Shown here piece by piece: positions 10,600-21,343 of a stretch of DNA of 64,000 bases. Source of the stretch: Gnetum montanum (Eukaryota; Streptophyta; Gnetopsida; Gnetales; Gnetaceae); the NCBI GenBank assembly GCA_015680685.1, contig MNCI01033412.1:144362-208361 (forward strand), in the 5' to 3' direction. Within the stretch, counting starts at the first letter, position 1; every line of letters begins with the position of its first letter. Under the pieces are notes generated by a model. That model saw only the letters and a list, made by a program, of their open reading frames with translations, did not search any database and was not told where the DNA came from. A program made the translations under genes and the position numbers.

Positions 10600-11150
10600 C
10601 TTGTGCACATTGATTTGATGCCTTAATGTATGTGCTCTTGATGGACCAAATCTTTTGCACACAATTACACTTATTATCACTATACGTAATGCATGGAATA
10701 TGCTTCTTATCAATCTTTCCTAGCTCATTTTCCTAAGATATTTCGAGAGATAGGTCCCTTATACCCATTTGCGCATCAACGGTGCTTAACCAAGCCCTTC
10801 CTATGATGATGGGGAAGTCATTTTTGTATTTTTCCATCTTGATTACCAAAATATTAGTAGGATAGGACCACCCACAAACTATGGTCACAATGTCCTCTAC
10901 TAATCCCAAAGGGATAGTAATCGATTGATTTGCTAATGCTAAACAAATGTTACTCTTCTTGAGAGGTGGTAGGTTTCAAGCCTTGTACATGTCATGGGAG
11001 ATGAGATTAACTCTAGAACCAGAGTCAAGAAGAGCCTTGCATGGCTCATGTGTAGCAATTTGTAGATAAATGAGTGGACTTCCCAGGTTATATCTTTTTG
11101 TAGGAAGATTTCCAGCCTTGATCTAGTTAGAAAAAACATGAGCTAGCATT
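10600..11150 (-). pseudogene. Aspartic protease of gypsy element 1, decayed
   Basis: Sense translation near 11050-11000 has ALLDSGSRVNLISHDMY, the active-site DSG triad of retroelement aspartic proteases, followed by NLPPLKKSNI, DIVTIVCGWSYPTNILVIK and IIIGRAWLSTVDAQMGIRD. It would cut the Gag-Pol polyprotein during particle assembly. Element 1 is the only copy here with an intact DSG; element 2 has KSG and element 3 NSD at this site. Stops occur downstream. Confidence 0.85.
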
Positions 11151-11279
11151 ATAGTGTGGATCGTAGGTGGCACTTGGTTTGAAGGGAACTCAAAGGTATT
11201 TGATGTAGAGGATGAGGGTGATGGAGATGTAGGACAATTAGCTGAATTAGGTTGTGAGGGCTGGAGAGGATTGTTGGCC

Positions 11280-13592
11280 CAAAAGAAATGTCGTTTCCTT
11301 GATCAATTATCTAGAACACTTGGTTGAGAAACTGGTTATGAGTGTACAACCCTTGTAGCATTTTATTGTTATGGCTATGGAGGAATTTCACCTTGCATAG
11401 ATAGAATAGGAGGTAATTGGGTTGAAGGTGGAGATGTAGGTGTAGAGGGATGTGGAGGATGATATGGATACAGATATGGGTTTTCCACTTGAGTAGATGG
11501 TGAATGTGTTTGGTGATACTCTGGAGGGTAATAGTGATGTTGGAATGATGTATGGCTTGTAGAACTCCTAGGGGAGATAGGCTACTGAACATAGTACCCA
11601 TATAGATTTGGTTGCCTATAGGGGTACTGCTGCCTTGTTGGTGGCATTTCCTACGACTGTGGTTGGTACCACTATTCGTATTTTTCATAAAGTTGTGGAG
11701 GAGTTCCACTTGGGTAGTAAGATTGTTGCTATTGGTGGAACTTCCTTGGACTACCTTGATAGTAAGGCAATTGTCTTAGAGCTTACCTATGTGCTAGGCG
11801 AGGATTCAATGCATACACTCCAGACTCTTATAAGTGTGACACCATATGGCAACATCCCTTTGAATGCTCATATTGTTAGATTCCACAACTTCCTCTACTA
11901 TAGCAGCTTTGCCCTTATCTCTTTGGTAGGTTCAACTTATTTTCACCTCCTGTGATTATGATCACTATTTTGCTCTTTGGATTTTTCAGCAATCTTTAAA
12001 GTGGTTTGAAACTTTTCTTCCAAAGAGTCCCATAACTTGTCAACCTTGGCCAAAATTTCATAAACAGATTTTTGGATAGGCAAGGTCTTTTTGTTCATCA
12101 CTTCATCAAGTAGTGACTCCTCCTTATCACAAAATTGAACCTCTCATTTTCTATTGGAAGGATCCGTATTATACTCTTTAGCACTTTCCCTTTTTTTATC
12201 TCACCTTCTTCTTTGGCTACCTACTCAATTAGCCCCTAGATCTGATGGGCTCTCAATTCAGACAATCTTCTTTGGCCATACACCCCAAGGGTTCTTCTTG
12301 TTTCAGCTCTGAGCCCATCTATGATGTGGCAAAGTTGTTCCCTGTGAGAAATAACCATGGCTAGGGTATCGATGTAAGAGTGAATAATATCAACCCATGG
12401 TGGCATCCAAGGGTTCATGTGCTCCTTGTTTCCAGCCTTGGATTTTCCTTCTTAGATTCGACACTTTGGAGTATGTTTGGTATTTGTTATTAAATAGGTC
12501 TAACATAGTACTTCATCTGTAGATAGATTTTGGCTTTAAGAATCGATACCAACTTTTAGCTTCCTTAATGAGTATCCTTGGGAAAAGCTTTCGTTTCTAC
12601 CACTCATTCTCTATGTTCTATAAGGTGCAGGCATCATGAAAAGCTTGTAGATGTTTCTGTAGATCAGAATTATATCCCCCCTCAAATCTTGGGATATTGT
12701 TCATATCTAGGCACTTGATCTAACTATCCTTTATATGCTTAGTTGGAATTTTCACTACCTCTGTAATATTGAGCATACTTTAAGTTAGCAATAGAGGTTC
12801 ATCATCATTGTTGTGTTGATGACGCTGATGATGGTTTTGGCCATTTTTTCAATTTTGTTGGCCTTCACGGTTATTATTGTTTCACTGGTCACCTTCATCA
12901 TGGTTGTTTCGACGGTGGCTTCCATGAGAACCATTAGATGAAGAGGAATGTTTGGAATTAGATGAAGAAGATGAAGAGGAAGGTGGACTACCACCACCAT
13001 TGCAGTGTTTGCCATCACTCTTACACTTATTATGATCACCATTCTTAGATCCCTTACTATTGTGGTGCTTGCCCAAGTTCCTACCTTGGCTATCACTCTT
13101 TCTTGAATCCAATTTATGAATAGTGGATCATAGGGTTAGGTTCATACCCTTGCCATCTATAATAGGGGGTGGAGAATCTTCATGTTGATAACCTTCCAAT
13201 GAAGGATCCTCATTATCATCTTGGTGTAGCAGAAATAAGGAATTGGTATAATGTTTTCCATTTGTAGCCTCATGGAGTTTCTCCTAATGTTGATCTCATT
13301 TGCATTGTGTTTCAGTGGAACAATAGTTTTGAGTGTCATATCCATTCACAATGTATTCTTCATGAAGATTTGCTATGCCCAACTTCTTAAGGGTTTTGAA
13401 TAGCATCCTAGGCACAGATCGATCAGGGGGCAAGATGATGTTGCTCTGCATATCACGCCATTGCATTTTTTCATCTTGATGTAGGATGAAGGTAAAATTT
13501 GGCACAAACTCATCTAGATGAGTGTATACCACCTTGCATTCTTATGGGACGGGTGGTTTGGTATCTTCTGGCTTGCAAGAAGAAAAAGACAT
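11280..13592 (-). pseudogene. Gag of gypsy element 1, decayed
   Basis: Start chosen at ATG 13592, because the sense MSFSS start is matched by MSFSH in element 3 and lies about 140 nt inside the primer site. The N-terminal part (13532-13296) contains VPNFTFILHQDE. A Ser/His/Asn-rich low-complexity stretch follows (13110-12880). The retrotransposon Gag (capsid) domain then reads MLNITEVVKIPTKHIKD, NIPRFEGGYNSD, AFHDACTL and LFNNKYQTY. The C-terminal part has a GCC/H zinc-knuckle-like remnant near 11830 and a Q/P-rich end. Gag forms the cytoplasmic virus-like particle. Multiple stops. Confidence 0.85.
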
Positions 13593-13728
13593 TTTCAAAA
13601 TAATGTAAAATTGCCAGTGTGCCTTTATAATTTTTATGTATAGTGGGAATGATATTGACCTTGAGGTTTGTACAATGATATCAATGGTATTCACTTAGGC
13701 CTAAATAGTGCACATTCCACAAATAAAA

Positions 13729-13746
13729 TCCTTGACAATGGCGCCA
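13729..13746 (-). other. Primer binding site, tRNA-Asp type (element 1)
   Basis: Plus strand reads TCCTTGACAATGGCGCCA, which matches 14 of 18 bases of a plant tRNA-Asp(GUC) 3' end including CCA (TCCCCGGCAACGGCGCCA). All four mismatches are C-to-T or G-to-A. One base separates it from the LTR end at 13748. Confidence 0.85.
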
Positions 13747-13747
13747 A

Positions 13748-14659
13748 TGATGAGCGGCAAGGTATCCCTATGCCTAACCATATGAATCATGAAGCATTCA
13801 CATGTAATCTAGTCGAATTTTAATGACTTTATCATTTCTAGTGCACTAGCCATTTAGGAAGTGAATCTAGCTCTAAGGTCAATCATTGTCTTCCCGATTA
13901 CATTTGTGATGTTCATAGGTATGGTTAAGTGTAACTAAGGCATTTAATTTTTATCATTTTTATGCTTTTTAGTTGGGTGCTTGAATTGTAGATAAAAATA
14001 AATTTGATTAACTAATCTAAATTAACTAATTAAATAATCATTTAACTAATCCTAACATAAGTATCTGTTCCCACTTTCCGTACACATCCTGAACCCATGT
14101 ATCCGTTGGTAGGCGACCAAGTGCTATGCTACTAGGTGAGCAAAGCAATAATGCTGCTTGGATTACCAAGAAAATATGTGTTACACTCAAAGAGGTCATA
14201 CTTATGTATTTAATATATCTAGCTTAATTACTTCATTAACTAAATTGTTAGAAAATATTTGCAAAATAATTGAAAACATTTAACAAATAATTGAAAACAT
14301 TGAATGCATAAATAAAATATTTCATCTATCCAAAGTGTTGCAAGGTTTATCAGAAACCTTGTCTTTATTACTGCACACACTGTTGTGTTGAGGTACAACA
14401 ATGCTCAAATAAAGATTTGTACACTCAATGACTCCTATTATGGGCACTCGAAGGAAAAATTTTAACTTTCAAATAGAAAAAATGCAAAAGCTCCATTGCA
14501 ACTACAATCTACTTATACCATAAATGTGGTTGCAAGCATGTATTTATAATTGACACATGACACTACATTGACAAGGCCTCATCAATGTATGGTAAGATGC
14601 ATTAACTAGGCCTAGTTGATGAGGCCTCATTAATGCAATCAACTTAACGCGACTCATCA
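13748..14659 (-). repeat. 5' LTR of gypsy element 1 (912 bp)
   Basis: Bounded by the 7-bp inverted ends TGATGAG and CTCATCA. Sense U3 is short: about 110 bp holding GATGAGGCCT/AGGCCTCATC-type motifs, then a TATA box reading on the minus strand at 14541-14550. The primer site abuts its inner end. The rest is AT-rich noncoding LTR. Confidence 0.92.
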
Positions 14660-15247
14660 CCATGCATATCAATGAGTTAAAAGAATGATTACATAAGGAT
14701 CTAAGTAAGAGTTTTGCTAATGAGATTGTATAATTTGGTTCTACTTTGTGACGTACACAAGCTTACTAGTCAAAATGCTGCTTACAGTTGATATCAATGT
14801 TGAATAAAATTGGATCTCCTACTATTGTTTTCACATTAAGTGTTGCTAATATCCATTGGCCTCACTTACATAAAAATATGACAAGAGTTTCAAACAAAAA
14901 TGATTTATAACAAAGTAAACAACAAATGCTCATTGAAAACCTTGATGTCATAGCATAGTATATGCATTGTTGTTATGAAGTTTTATGAAAGAGATTTTGA
15001 AGCAAGACATAAAAGTTTTTGATTATTGGTCAGGTACAAATGGCAACATTGAGGGTCTCCTCACATACATGGCTTTTTGTAGATAGAAGATGCTCCAAAT
15101 ATAAACATAGTTATATGGTATGATGAGGATGAAGTCAAAAATATAAAAACCATTGGCACTTCCACCACTTTGAATGTTAATATATTTGCATTACAGAAAC
15201 ATTTATATACAAAGATTATTGTTTCACTCGGCCTAGTATATCATTAG
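14660..15247. other. Unassigned AT-rich DNA between elements 1 and 2
   Basis: I see no coding frame, domain or repeat that I can name. It is the left flank of element 2's insertion site. Confidence 0.6.
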
Positions 15248-15252
15248 AATTT
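15248..15252. repeat. Left target-site duplication of element 2 (AATTT)
   Basis: AATTT directly precedes the 5' LTR and recurs at 24175-24179 directly after the 3' LTR, the 5-bp duplication expected of Ty3/gypsy integrase. Confidence 0.9.
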
Positions 15253-15719
15253 TGATAAATTGTGTTTTTCAATGCTCCAATATTGGGATGGCCATGATAT
15301 TGGGTATGTGATATCGTGGCCCAAGATGTGATATCATACATTCGATATTGTAGGGTTGCTCCTGGGTCTATAAATATAGCGCCCAGGCACACAATCAGGA
15401 GGAAGTTTTTGGTAGTCAAGTAGTGAAATTCTTGTAGTTTGTTCATTTGAGAGTTAGAATATTTTCCAAGTGTCCACACCAGGAGGTTTAAGTGTGAATG
15501 GATCTTTATTCAAGCATTGATGTACCTAAACACACCCGTGTGTTGGCAATAAAGACGAACTCTTTGATCCATTCCTTGCAGCACTTGAGAATTTCTTTCT
15601 TATGCATTTATATATTGTGATTTCATGTAATTTACATTAATGTTATTAATGCAGTAATTAATTTTTATCAATTAAGCAAATCATTAAAATACACAAGCAC
15701 GACCCCTTCGAGCATATGT
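15253..15719 (+). repeat. 5' LTR of element 2, 3' part deleted
   Basis: Starts TGATAAATTG and aligns with the first part of the 3' LTR (23303 onward) until about 15719, where GCATATGTGTG jumps straight into gag sequence. U3 holds repeated GATATC/GATATT motifs before the TATA box near 15367-15376. Confidence 0.92.
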
Positions 15720-17420
15720 GTGTCAGTGCAGAGCAAGTTCCCCTTCTTCTTCCCCTTCATCATCATCATCTTCTTTTTCATCTAGTTTAGATTATGGTCA
15801 TAGAAGAATTAACTATGATGGAGGTGACCAACGAGACTGGAACAATAGGAGGGACCATTGGGATAGTCGTGACCGAAGACATGGGCAATCCAGAGAGGCT
15901 CATCATCAAGAAAGAAGGGCTAGTAGAGAACATCGTAGGCACCACCATCATGGCCTTGATGAACCTGTACTTGATACTTGAGGCATGTTGAATATTGTAG
16001 AGGCTGTGAGGATTCCAACAAGGCACGTGAAAGATAGTAGAATAAAAAGGCTGGACATGAACAACATCCCTTGATTTGAGGGAGGAGAGGATATGATGCT
16101 GATCCACAAAATCATCTTTAGGACTTCCAAGATGCATGTGCCTTGCAAAATATTGAAAATCACTAGAAAAAGCTTAAATTATTTCCAAGGATACTCATTA
16201 AGAAAGCAAAAAATTGGTATTGATCCTTGGAACTAGAATAAATTAGGTGGTGGAGTACGATGTTGGAGTTATTCAATGACAAATATCAAACGTACTCCTA
16301 AGTATCCAATCTAAGAAAAAAAATTTAAGGGTGGAAACAAGGAAATCATGAGTCCTTAGATGCTACTATTGGCTGATGCTACTCTCTGTTGCATAGGTGT
16401 TCCGACCATGGATACTCTCAGCTTGATCAACTTCACCATATCATAGACGGGTTGCGATCTGAAACTAGGAAAACCCTTGGCATCTATGCCCAAGGGAGAT
16501 TGACAAAGTTGACTGCCCATTGGATTCAAAAATTAATTGAGCAGGTAACCAAGGAGGAGGGAGAACTGAGAAAATGTAAAAGTGAAAAAGAATACAACAG
16601 GGATCCTTCTATTTGAAAAAAGGGGGTTCGATTTTGTAAGAATGAGGATGAATTCGCTAGAGATGAGGTGGTTAATCAGAAAACTTTGCCACTCAAAAAA
16701 TTGCAATCAGAAATTATAGCTAAGGTTGATCAATTATGGGACTCCATGGACAATAAGTTTCAAGTTGTCTTAAAAATTGCTGAAGAGTCCAAGGAGCATA
16801 ATGGTGAGCATGAGCACCGGAGACGTAGGGAAGCTGAACATGCCATATCTAAGGGTAAGGGTAAAATGGCTATGATAGAGATGGTTGCGAATAGAAACTC
16901 AGATGAGGATGGCGGGTGTGATGTTTGCCAGCATGAACATCCTAAGGGATGTTGTCTAGTTATGTCACACTTGTAGGAATATGGGGTGTATGCCTTACAT
17001 CCATGATTTACACAAAGGAAAACACCTAAAAGATTGCCTTATCCACAAGGCAATCCTTGATAGTTCCACCAATCATAGTAGTATTAGCTAAGTGAAACTC
17101 CATCACAACTTTATGAATTATACCAACAATGGCAACAACCATAATCGTGGGCATTGCCACCTCCAAGATAGCAATACCCTTACCGATAACCTGATCCCTA
17201 TGGGTAATATGTTCAGCAACCTTCATCTCCAAGGGACTCCTTTGGTTATGTTGCTACTTACCAACCTCACCACTACCATCCTGAAATATATCAATCACCC
17301 TATCTAAGAAGGGATGCCACCTACTATCCTCATGCACCTCTTGTCCCTACACCTACTCCTCTACCTCCTACACAGCTACCACCTACTTCATCCATATAAG
17401 ATGAATTGCTTGCATAACCA
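15720..17420 (+). pseudogene. Gag of gypsy element 2, N-terminus deleted, decayed
   Basis: The frame begins inside the Ser-rich stretch (SSPSSSPSSSSSS) right at the LTR deletion junction, then a D/R/H-rich stretch. The capsid domain follows: MLNIVEAVRIPTRH, FEGGEDMMLIHK, LFNDKYQTYS, GYSQLDQLHHIIDGLRSETR (about 16395-16470). A charged linker leads to a Cys/His cluster, CDVCQHEHPKGCC (about 16918-16956), in the zinc-knuckle position but not a canonical CCHC. A Q/P-rich region runs to about 17420. Particle-forming protein in the family; broken here by several stops. Confidence 0.85.
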
Positions 17421-17639
17421 CAATAAAGGAATGCTACGAGGGTAGTTAATCTACAATCAGTTAACCCATCAAGTGGGTCAGAACCACAAATAAAGAAAAG
17501 ACCCTTATTCTAACCTTGTAGTCCACTAAAGCCCTTAGACACATCGGTGGTTGGTAACCCTACTCCTCCACCTTCCTCTATTTTCTCTTTATTCAAGTTC
17601 CCATCAAACCAAAATCCTTCTCAAATCCATACTATAATG

Positions 17640-18350
17640 CTGACACATGTTGTATCTAATTGGATTTGAGTTGGTAACCTACCCAAAAAGTTAGCTGATC
17701 CCAGGAGTCCCCTAGTTTACTTGCAAATTACTTGGAATGAGCCTTATAAAGCTCTTATTAAATCTGGCTCCAATGTTAACTTGATCTTACATGAGATGTA
17801 CACAATGTGAAACCTTCCTCCCTTGAAGAAGAGCAACATCCGGCTAGAACTGGCAGACCAATCCATCACTGTTCCATTGAAACTAGTTGAGGACATCATC
17901 ATCACCATTTGTGGGTGGTCATATCCTGTTAATTCCCTAGTAATCAAAGTGAAGAATTGAAAGGGAGACTTTCCAGTTATTATGAGAAGGGTGTGGTTAA
18001 GAAATGTTGATGCTAAAATGGGCATTAGAGATCTTTCCTTAGAAATATCAAAAGAAAATGAGTTTGGGAAGATCAAGAAGAAGAGAGTTCCATGTATCAT
18101 GTACAACGATTCAGGGTGCCATTGTGTGCAAAATTTATGGTCAGTAAAGCAAACATCTATCTCTACATGCAAGCAGTGTGCACTAGAAGCTAAGATCCAA
18201 AGGTGTCTGTACGCAGCAGCCACAAAACAAGAAGACACTCAATGGCTAACAGCTGATTCTAGTAGTAGTACATTATGCATGGAACCTACTAAGGGCCTAA
18301 TGTACGAATATGTTGCAAGTATGGATGAACTTGAGCAAGTTCATCACTAG
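17640..18350 (+). pseudogene. Aspartic protease and downstream linker of element 2, decayed
   Basis: Translation gives NLPKKLADPRSPLVYLQ, then ALIKSGSNVNLILHEMY where the catalytic DSG has become KSG, then NLPPLKKSNIRLELADQS and ICGWSYPVN. An open stretch at 17982-18350 continues with NVDAKMGIRDLSLEIS and a linker leading to RT. Loss of the catalytic Asp and in-frame stops make it inactive. Confidence 0.82.
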
Positions 18351-18599
18351 CTCTCTAAAGGAACAAATGATGATGTCAATTGGGGTGAGCTAAAAATTGT
18401 TGAAAATTTTAAACAAGAGCCCCTTGAATTGAAGACATTATCGGCTGGAATGGAGTATGTATTCTTGAAAATGGGAGGCTAGTTATCATTAACGCTAAGC
18501 TTGCTACTCAATAGAAGAGAAATTTGATAAAAGTTGTAGAAAAATGGTCAGCAGCCTTCACCTGGTTATATTCTGAACTCACTAGGATAGATCCAAGAA

Positions 18600-19480
18600 T
18601 ATGCTAGCATTAAATATACACTGACCCTGCTGTCAAGCCAAAATGACAATCGCAGCGGCATTTAAATCCCAAGTTAAAGCAAATTGTTAAAGAGGAGATT
18701 GAACAACTCCTCAAAGAGGGATTCATCTACCCTATTGTAGATAGTGGGTGGGTGAGTCCACTCATGATCATACCCAAGAAGGGAGGCAAATGATAGTTGT
18801 GCATTGACTTCTGACTGCTCAACATGGCAACTTTCAAGGATCATTTTCTATTGCCTTTCATCAACCAAGTGCTAGACACCATTTCAGGGCATAGCTATTA
18901 TAGATTTCTGGATAGTTATAGTGGCTATAAACAAATCCGAATTGCCCCATAGGACTAGGCAAAGATAACTTTCACAAGTCCTTGGGGGACTTTTGCTTAC
19001 CGTCAGATGCCATTTGGTCTATGTAATGCCCCAACCATATTTCAATAATTAGTTCTTAGCATTTTCTAGCAATAGATTGGTAGTAGGATAGAAGTCTTTA
19101 TGGATGATTTTTCTACCTACGGAGCTATGTTCGAGCAAGCCCTGGACCATCTTGAGCAGGTGTTGAAGAGATGTGTCGAAGCAAACCTCTAGCTCAATTG
19201 GAAAAAGAGCATATCTTATGGTCCAGGAAGGCATAGTCTTGGGGCATCACATTTCAAAATTAGGAATCGAGGTAGGCCTTGAGAAAATAAGGGTCATCTC
19301 AGAAATAACCCATCAACCCAAAATAGTCAAAGAAGCGTGGTTATTCCTTGGTCATACTGGCTACTATCGGTGGTTCATCGAGAATTTTTCCAAAATAGTC
19401 AAGCCATTGGTAGAATTGAAAAAGAAGGATGCATCGTTCATTAGGACCCCTACATGTGAAGTAGCATTTTAGCAATTGAA
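18600..19480 (+). pseudogene. Reverse transcriptase of element 2, decayed
   Basis: Readable blocks include YYRFLDSYSGYKQIRIAP with the first catalytic Asp, SPWGTFAYRQMPFGLCNAP, and VFMDDFSTYGAMFEQALDHL with the catalytic DD pair near 19096-19110, followed by a frame change and the open stretch 19173-19472 with HTGYYRWFIENFSKI. Stops are mostly TAG/TAA at former Gln or Trp codons. Location between protease and RNase H is canonical. Confidence 0.87.
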
Positions 19481-19900
19481 ACAAAAGCTTGTTGAAACCC
19501 CCATTCTTCAAGCATGAAATTGGTCTAAACCATTTCATGTGATGACTGATGCATCAAATTATGCTTTGGGGGTAGTGCTTACATAGATGGATGATCAAAA
19601 ATGTTCATATTACATTCACAGTGCAAGATGGAGCCTTGTAGGTGCACAATTGAACTACACCACCACAGAAAAGGAGTTGATGGTAGTGGTGTTAACCTGA
19701 GAGAAGTTTAGGAACTATGTGCTTGGCTACAAAGTGTTTATACACACAAATCATAGCGTCATCTGATTTCTAATGAATAAACCAATGGTGAGCCCCTGTG
19801 TCATATGGTGGCTAGTGATTTTACAGGACTTTAATATCATGATGGTAGATCAGAAAGATATGGAGAATGTTGTTGCAGATCACTTATCATGACTAAGATG
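19480..19900 (+). pseudogene. RNase H of element 2, decayed
   Basis: Contains WSKPFHVMTDASNYALGVVL, YIHSARWSLVGAQLNYTTTEKELM and HTNHSVI..FLMNKPMVS, the Ty3/gypsy RNase H blocks in order, with the DAS aspartate and the TEKEL glutamate present. Interrupted by stops near 19586, 19699 and 19762. Confidence 0.85.
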
Positions 19901-21343
19901 GGATGACAAGGAGAAAGAGAGCCCTTTATCTGACCAATTCCCTAATGGATCTCTCCTTGCAGGGGCTATTAATGCACAAATGCTTGATGAACCAAAATGG
20001 TATGACATCATCCTCACTTATCTACTCAAGCAAGAACTACCGAAAGGGTTGGAAACTAGAAAGAAAAAATAGTTTCTTCACCGAGTCAAGCATTTTATGG
20101 AGATTAATGGAAACCTTTACAAAGTCTGTTCTGATGGCTGGTACATTGGTGTGTTCCTAATACAGATCAATTGCATGTTCTCCAAGATGCTCACGGAGGT
20201 CTTTGTGGGGGCCATTATGCTGGGAGACACATGGCCATAAAAATCCTCATGGAAGGGTTTTATTGGCCAAAAATCTTCAGGGATGCACACCAATTCATGT
20301 GTGCTTGTGATCGTTGCCAGAGGGATGGTGGAATAACAACTCGAATAGAGGGGCCATAGCAATGGATTCAACCTCTTAAGACATTCGATATTTGGGGCAT
20401 TGACTTTATGGGTCCCATCGCACCTTTATCAAATGAAGAGGCATATATAATAGTTGTAGTTAACTATTTTTCCAAGTGGGCAGAAGCAACAACCGTCACC
20501 AATTGTACATCCATCACTGCTACTTAGTTTGTATAACAAAACATCATAAAAAATTTTACTGTAACTTATGTGTTAATTTCTAATAATGGAACTCATTTTA
20601 CAGGTGCCACTTTCTGGAAACTGATGCAGTGCTTTGGGGTTGAGCATAAACTCATAACACCATATCACCTCCAAGCCAATGGTCAAGCTAAGGTCACTAA
20701 TCAAGAGATTACAAAAATTGTAACATGTACCATTAGCAAATACAGAAGGGACTGGAGCACTAAATTAAATGATGTCCTTTGGGCCTATCACTCCACATGG
20801 AAGCTTCCCATAGGTTTTTCTCCCTATGAGCTCATGTACAAAAAACTACCAACACTGCCCATCTAATTCGAACTCTATACACTCTACAGCTTGTGATCTT
20901 GACCTAAATTTGAGTCTAGCATAGAAAGAACGATTAATGAATCTCAAATTTCTAGACAAAAATCAATTAATGGCCCTGTCATCCAATGAAATACATAAGG
21001 CATTCAACAAGAAACACCATGACCATAAATAAGAATAGTCAAGTTTCAACTAGAAGACAAGGTTCTCTCTTGGAATCCTGCACATGTACCCCAATGAACC
21101 AAATTTTAAACATTGTGGAAAAGACCTTACATTATTGATAAGACTTTTCCATCTGGGACCATGATCATCTACAAACCTGATATCCTAGACAAGAAACAAC
21201 TAGTTAAAATCCAACAAGTAAAACATTTCCATGAGCCCACACCAACCAACTCAATAAACACCTCACTAGATGGACAACCACGCTCAATATTTTGGATCTT
21301 CCCCTTCCAACTTAGTCATGGGGGAGATGGCCACTCATACTAA
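19900..21343 (+). pseudogene. Integrase of element 2, decayed
   Basis: The N-terminal HHCC region covers 20171-20359 (HVLQDAHGGLCGGHYAGRH, GFYWPKIFRDAHQFM, CDRCQRDGG). The core reads WGIDFMGPIAPLSNEEAYI with the first catalytic Asp, LISNNGTHFTGATFWKLM where the second Asp is Asn, and NGQAKVTNQEITKI where the Glu is Lys. The C-terminal part (21113-21343) ends FQLSHGGDGHSY before the stop. No chromodomain is seen, in line with the Tat/Athila branch. Confidence 0.88.

Larger units (their letters stand above)
1606..14659 (-). mobile_element. Gypsy element 1: Tat/Athila-type Ty3/gypsy retrotransposon, decayed, with extra 3' ORF
   Basis: On the minus strand the order is 5' LTR (13748-14659), tRNA-Asp primer site, gag, protease, reverse transcriptase, RNase H, integrase, spacer with inverted repeats, internal promoter-like module, an extra coiled-coil ORF, polypurine tract and a truncated 3' LTR (1606-2191). 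The two LTRs align along the whole surviving length. The 3' LTR lacks the 339 bp that contain R/U5, so no target duplication can be tested. Every reading frame has stops or frameshifts, mostly explainable as C-to-T or G-to-A changes, so the copy is old and cannot move by itself. It is the most complete gypsy copy here: it alone keeps the protease DSG motif, both the LDAYSG and FIDD RT motifs and a full 5' LTR with gag start. Confidence 0.92.

Noticed and set aside
11608-11955. 115-codon plus-strand frame
   Set aside because: Antisense to the Q/P-rich end of element 1 gag; a shadow frame.
15787-16137. 116-codon minus-strand frame
   Set aside because: Antisense to gag of element 2; its hydrophobic look comes from the complementary D/R/H-rich gag codons.
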